Positions 5,279 through 6,365 of a DNA stretch of 6,365 bases are shown in pieces. Position 1 is the first letter of the stretch, and every line of letters starts with the position of its first letter. Location of the stretch: NCBI GenBank assembly GCA_902495985.1, contig CABUZF010000070.1, forward strand, positions 1 through 6,365, written 5' to 3'. The notes under the pieces are model-generated. The model was not told where the DNA came from and did not search any database. It saw only the letters and a list, made by a program, of their open reading frames with translations. The translations under genes and the position numbers were made by a program. The DNA is from an uncultured Collinsella sp. Lineage in GTDB: Bacteria > Actinomycetota > Coriobacteriia > Coriobacteriales > Coriobacteriaceae.

Positions 5279-6001
5279 CTATTTCTCGTCCGACTTATCG
5301 GTCTTAGCCGGAGCCTCGAAGCGATAGCCGACACCATGGACGGTGTAGAGCCACTTGGGCTTCTTGGGATCATCGCCCAGCTTGGCGCGAAGATTCTTCA
5401 CGTGGCTATCGATGGTGCGCTCATAGCCCTCAAAGTCATACCCGAGCACTTTCTCGACCAGCTCCATGCGGTTATACACACGGCCGGGATGGCGGGCAAG
5501 CGTGGTGAGCAGCTTAAACTCGGAAGCCGTCAGATCGACTTCCTTGCCCTCGACCAAGATCTTGTGGCCCGAGATATCGATGACCAGATCGCCGAAGTCG
5601 AGTACCTCGACGGCGGGCTCGTCGGCCTGATGGGCGCGGCGGAACAGAGCGCGAACGCGGGCGACGAGCTCGCGCGGCGAGAACGGCTTAATCAGATAGT
5701 CGTCGGCGCCGAGCTCAAGACCGATAATACGGTCCTCGATCTCGCCCTTAGCCGTCAGCATGATGATGGGGACATCCGAGGTATCGCGAATGGTGCGGCA
5801 AACGCGCTCGCCGGGAATCTTGGGGAGCATAAGGTCGAGCACGACCAGGTCGAACTGATGCTTCTCGAACTCCTCGATCGCGGACTGGCCGTCGCCGACG
5901 CCCACAACCCAGTAGCCTTCGCGCTCGAGATAGGCAGCGACGGCGTCACGGATTGCCTTCTCATCCTCGACCAGCAGAATCTTTTTTGCATCTGAAGCCA
6001 T
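5279..6001 (-). CDS. OmpR/PhoB-family response regulator
   Basis: A 240-residue DNA-binding regulator, phosphorylated by the kinase encoded 11 bases downstream. The receiver domain (about 6-120) has the acidic pocket around Asp13, the phosphoacceptor Asp56 (VVLDLMLP), Thr83 (MLTAK), Tyr102 and Lys105 (DYLIKPF). A linker leads to a winged-helix domain (about 133-230) with the recognition-helix region RTIDSHVKNLRAKLG and the wing YTVHGVGYRF. The longest frame would start at TTG 6022; ATG 6001 is preferred because AGGGGGG (6009-6015) lies 7 bases before it, and MASDAKKILLVEDE is a usual beginning for the family. The GYDFEGYERTIDSH segment resembles BaeR-like regulators. Being first in the operon, it probably controls its own transcription, but I could not identify a direct-repeat binding site. 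Confidence 0.96.
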   Translation of the reverse strand: MASDAKKILLVEDEKAIRDAVAAYLEREGYWVVGVGDGQSAIEEFEKHQFDLVVLDLMLPKIPGERVCRTIRDTSDVPIIMLTAKGEIEDRIIGLELGADDYLIKPFSPRELVARVRALFRRAHQADEPAVEVLDFGDLVIDISGHKILVEGKEVDLTASEFKLLTTLARHPGRVYNRMELVEKVLGYDFEGYERTIDSHVKNLRAKLGDDPKKPKWLYTVHGVGYRFEAPAKTDKSDEK

Positions 6002-6008
6002 AACACGG

Positions 6009-6015
6009 CCCCCCT
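6009..6015 (-). promoter_or_regulatory. Shine-Dalgarno site deciding the regulator start
   Basis: AGGGGGG on the minus strand, 7 bases before ATG 6001. It falls inside the longer TTG-started frame, which argues against the TTG at 6022. Confidence 0.6.
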
Positions 6016-6056
6016 GTCTCAATTAGCTAAGAACAAGCCCATTTTAACGCACCTGA

Positions 6057-6095
6057 GCCCGCCGGATGCCGCTATGACGCGGCAGCTCGGCGGGC
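6057..6095. other. Composite GC-rich stem-loop upstream of the regulator operon
   Basis: An outer stem GCCCGCC (6057-6063) pairs with GGCGGGC (6089-6095), and an inner stem TGCCGC (6067-6072) pairs with GCGGCA (6079-6084), with small bulges between. Neither strand has a following T-run, so it is not a standard terminator. It lies between the partial gene at the right edge and the regulator. It could be a U-less transcription end for that gene, a leader-RNA fold or a protein site. A possible -10, TAAAAT (6043-6048 on the minus strand), follows it but has no good -35. Confidence 0.5.
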
Positions 6096-6154
6096 GGTAC
6101 TCACAATTACAACGCGTTTATTCCCCTGTTGGCGCCTTTTTAACCCCTCTAAGC

Positions 6155-6365
6155 TTAAAGAGAGAATAGGCGTGCAGTGACCGTCTCTGGTATACCCTGG
6201 CTGTTGCGCACCGTGGCGTACGTAAGGAATGAGTCCGATTTTCCCGCCGTAGCTGGATAATCGCCATATTCGAGAGCGCGGTCGGGCGACAGCAGCGAAC
6301 CATAGGTTTTGGCGGAGGTATCGATCAGAAAATGCGAGGCCTGAACCTTAACCAGATATTTGCCC
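6155..6365 (-). CDS. C-terminal fragment of a protein running off the right edge
   Basis: On the minus strand, reading from base 6364, a frame stays open for 69 codons and ends with TAA at 6155-6157. It has no start codon in the window because the gene begins beyond the edge. The peptide starts GKYLVKVQASHFLIDTS, has a middle part LLSPDRALEYGDYPATAGK and ends QGIPETVTARLFSL. The even amino-acid mix, the frequent G/C third positions and the absence of stops support real coding. The alternation of polar and hydrophobic residues suggests a beta-rich domain, perhaps extracytoplasmic. I recognise no family or motif. It is followed by 153 bases of intergenic sequence before the response regulator, in the same direction. 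Confidence 0.7.
   Translation of the reverse strand, partial: GKYLVKVQASHFLIDTSAKTYGSLLSPDRALEYGDYPATAGKSDSFLTYATVRNSQGIPETVTARLFSL

Noticed and set aside
5261..5995. A 244-codon plus-strand open frame
   Set aside because: It is the antisense shadow of the response regulator, which has complete receiver and winged-helix motifs.
6118..6303. A 61-codon minus-strand frame starting with ATG
   Set aside because: It overlaps the partial gene at 6155-6365 in another frame, is rich in Arg/Thr/Ser and Cys, and lacks a convincing SD site. The edge-truncated frame reads far more like a protein.

Overview
The window looks like chromosomal DNA from a high-GC Gram-positive gut bacterium, most likely Collinsella or a close Coriobacteriia relative. 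This rests on the GC-rich, actinobacterial-type coding sequence, the short operons with SD-led GTG/ATG starts, the overall flavour of the proteins, and my recollection that tRNA-adjacent palindromic repeats like those at 411-674 occur in that group. Without a database search the genus is an inference. No phage gene, insertion sequence or CRISPR array is visible.

Layout: every confident gene is on the minus strand, so the genes read from right to left. At the right edge (6155-6365) is the C-terminal 69 residues of a protein whose start lies outside the window. Next comes a two-component operon: an OmpR/PhoB-type response regulator (5279-6001) followed 11 bases later by its HAMP-containing sensor kinase (3702-5267), which ends at a weak terminator-like hairpin. 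Then come purC (2705-3592; SAICAR synthetase of purine synthesis) and, with its GTG abutting the purC stop, a small two-helix membrane protein of unknown role (2129-2704). That pair is closed by a strong terminator (2067-2098). A cytoplasmic M29 metallo-aminopeptidase follows (759-2039). The -35 element of the promoter for a tRNA-Lys(TTT) gene (655-730) overlaps its last codons, and the tRNA has its own terminator (616-644).

Downstream of the tRNA (about 411-650) is the least ordinary part of the window. A block made of a tRNA 3' end, a terminator hairpin and an inverted TTCGAA-centred palindrome occurs twice, about 176-179 bases apart. One copy carries the intact tRNA-Lys and the other only the last 16-19 bases of its 3' end. 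A 91-base GC-rich string of small perfect hairpins separates them. All visible breaks lie at the T-loop sequence TTCGAA. Beyond this, 1-410 is a relatively AT-rich, apparently non-coding stretch with one plausible plus-strand terminator.

The genes do not form one pathway. They are ordinary housekeeping and signalling genes (purine synthesis, peptide turnover, tRNA, envelope sensing). The new points offered are several corrected start sites, a partial gene at the right edge that a start-based ORF search misses, and the duplicated tRNA-tail structure.
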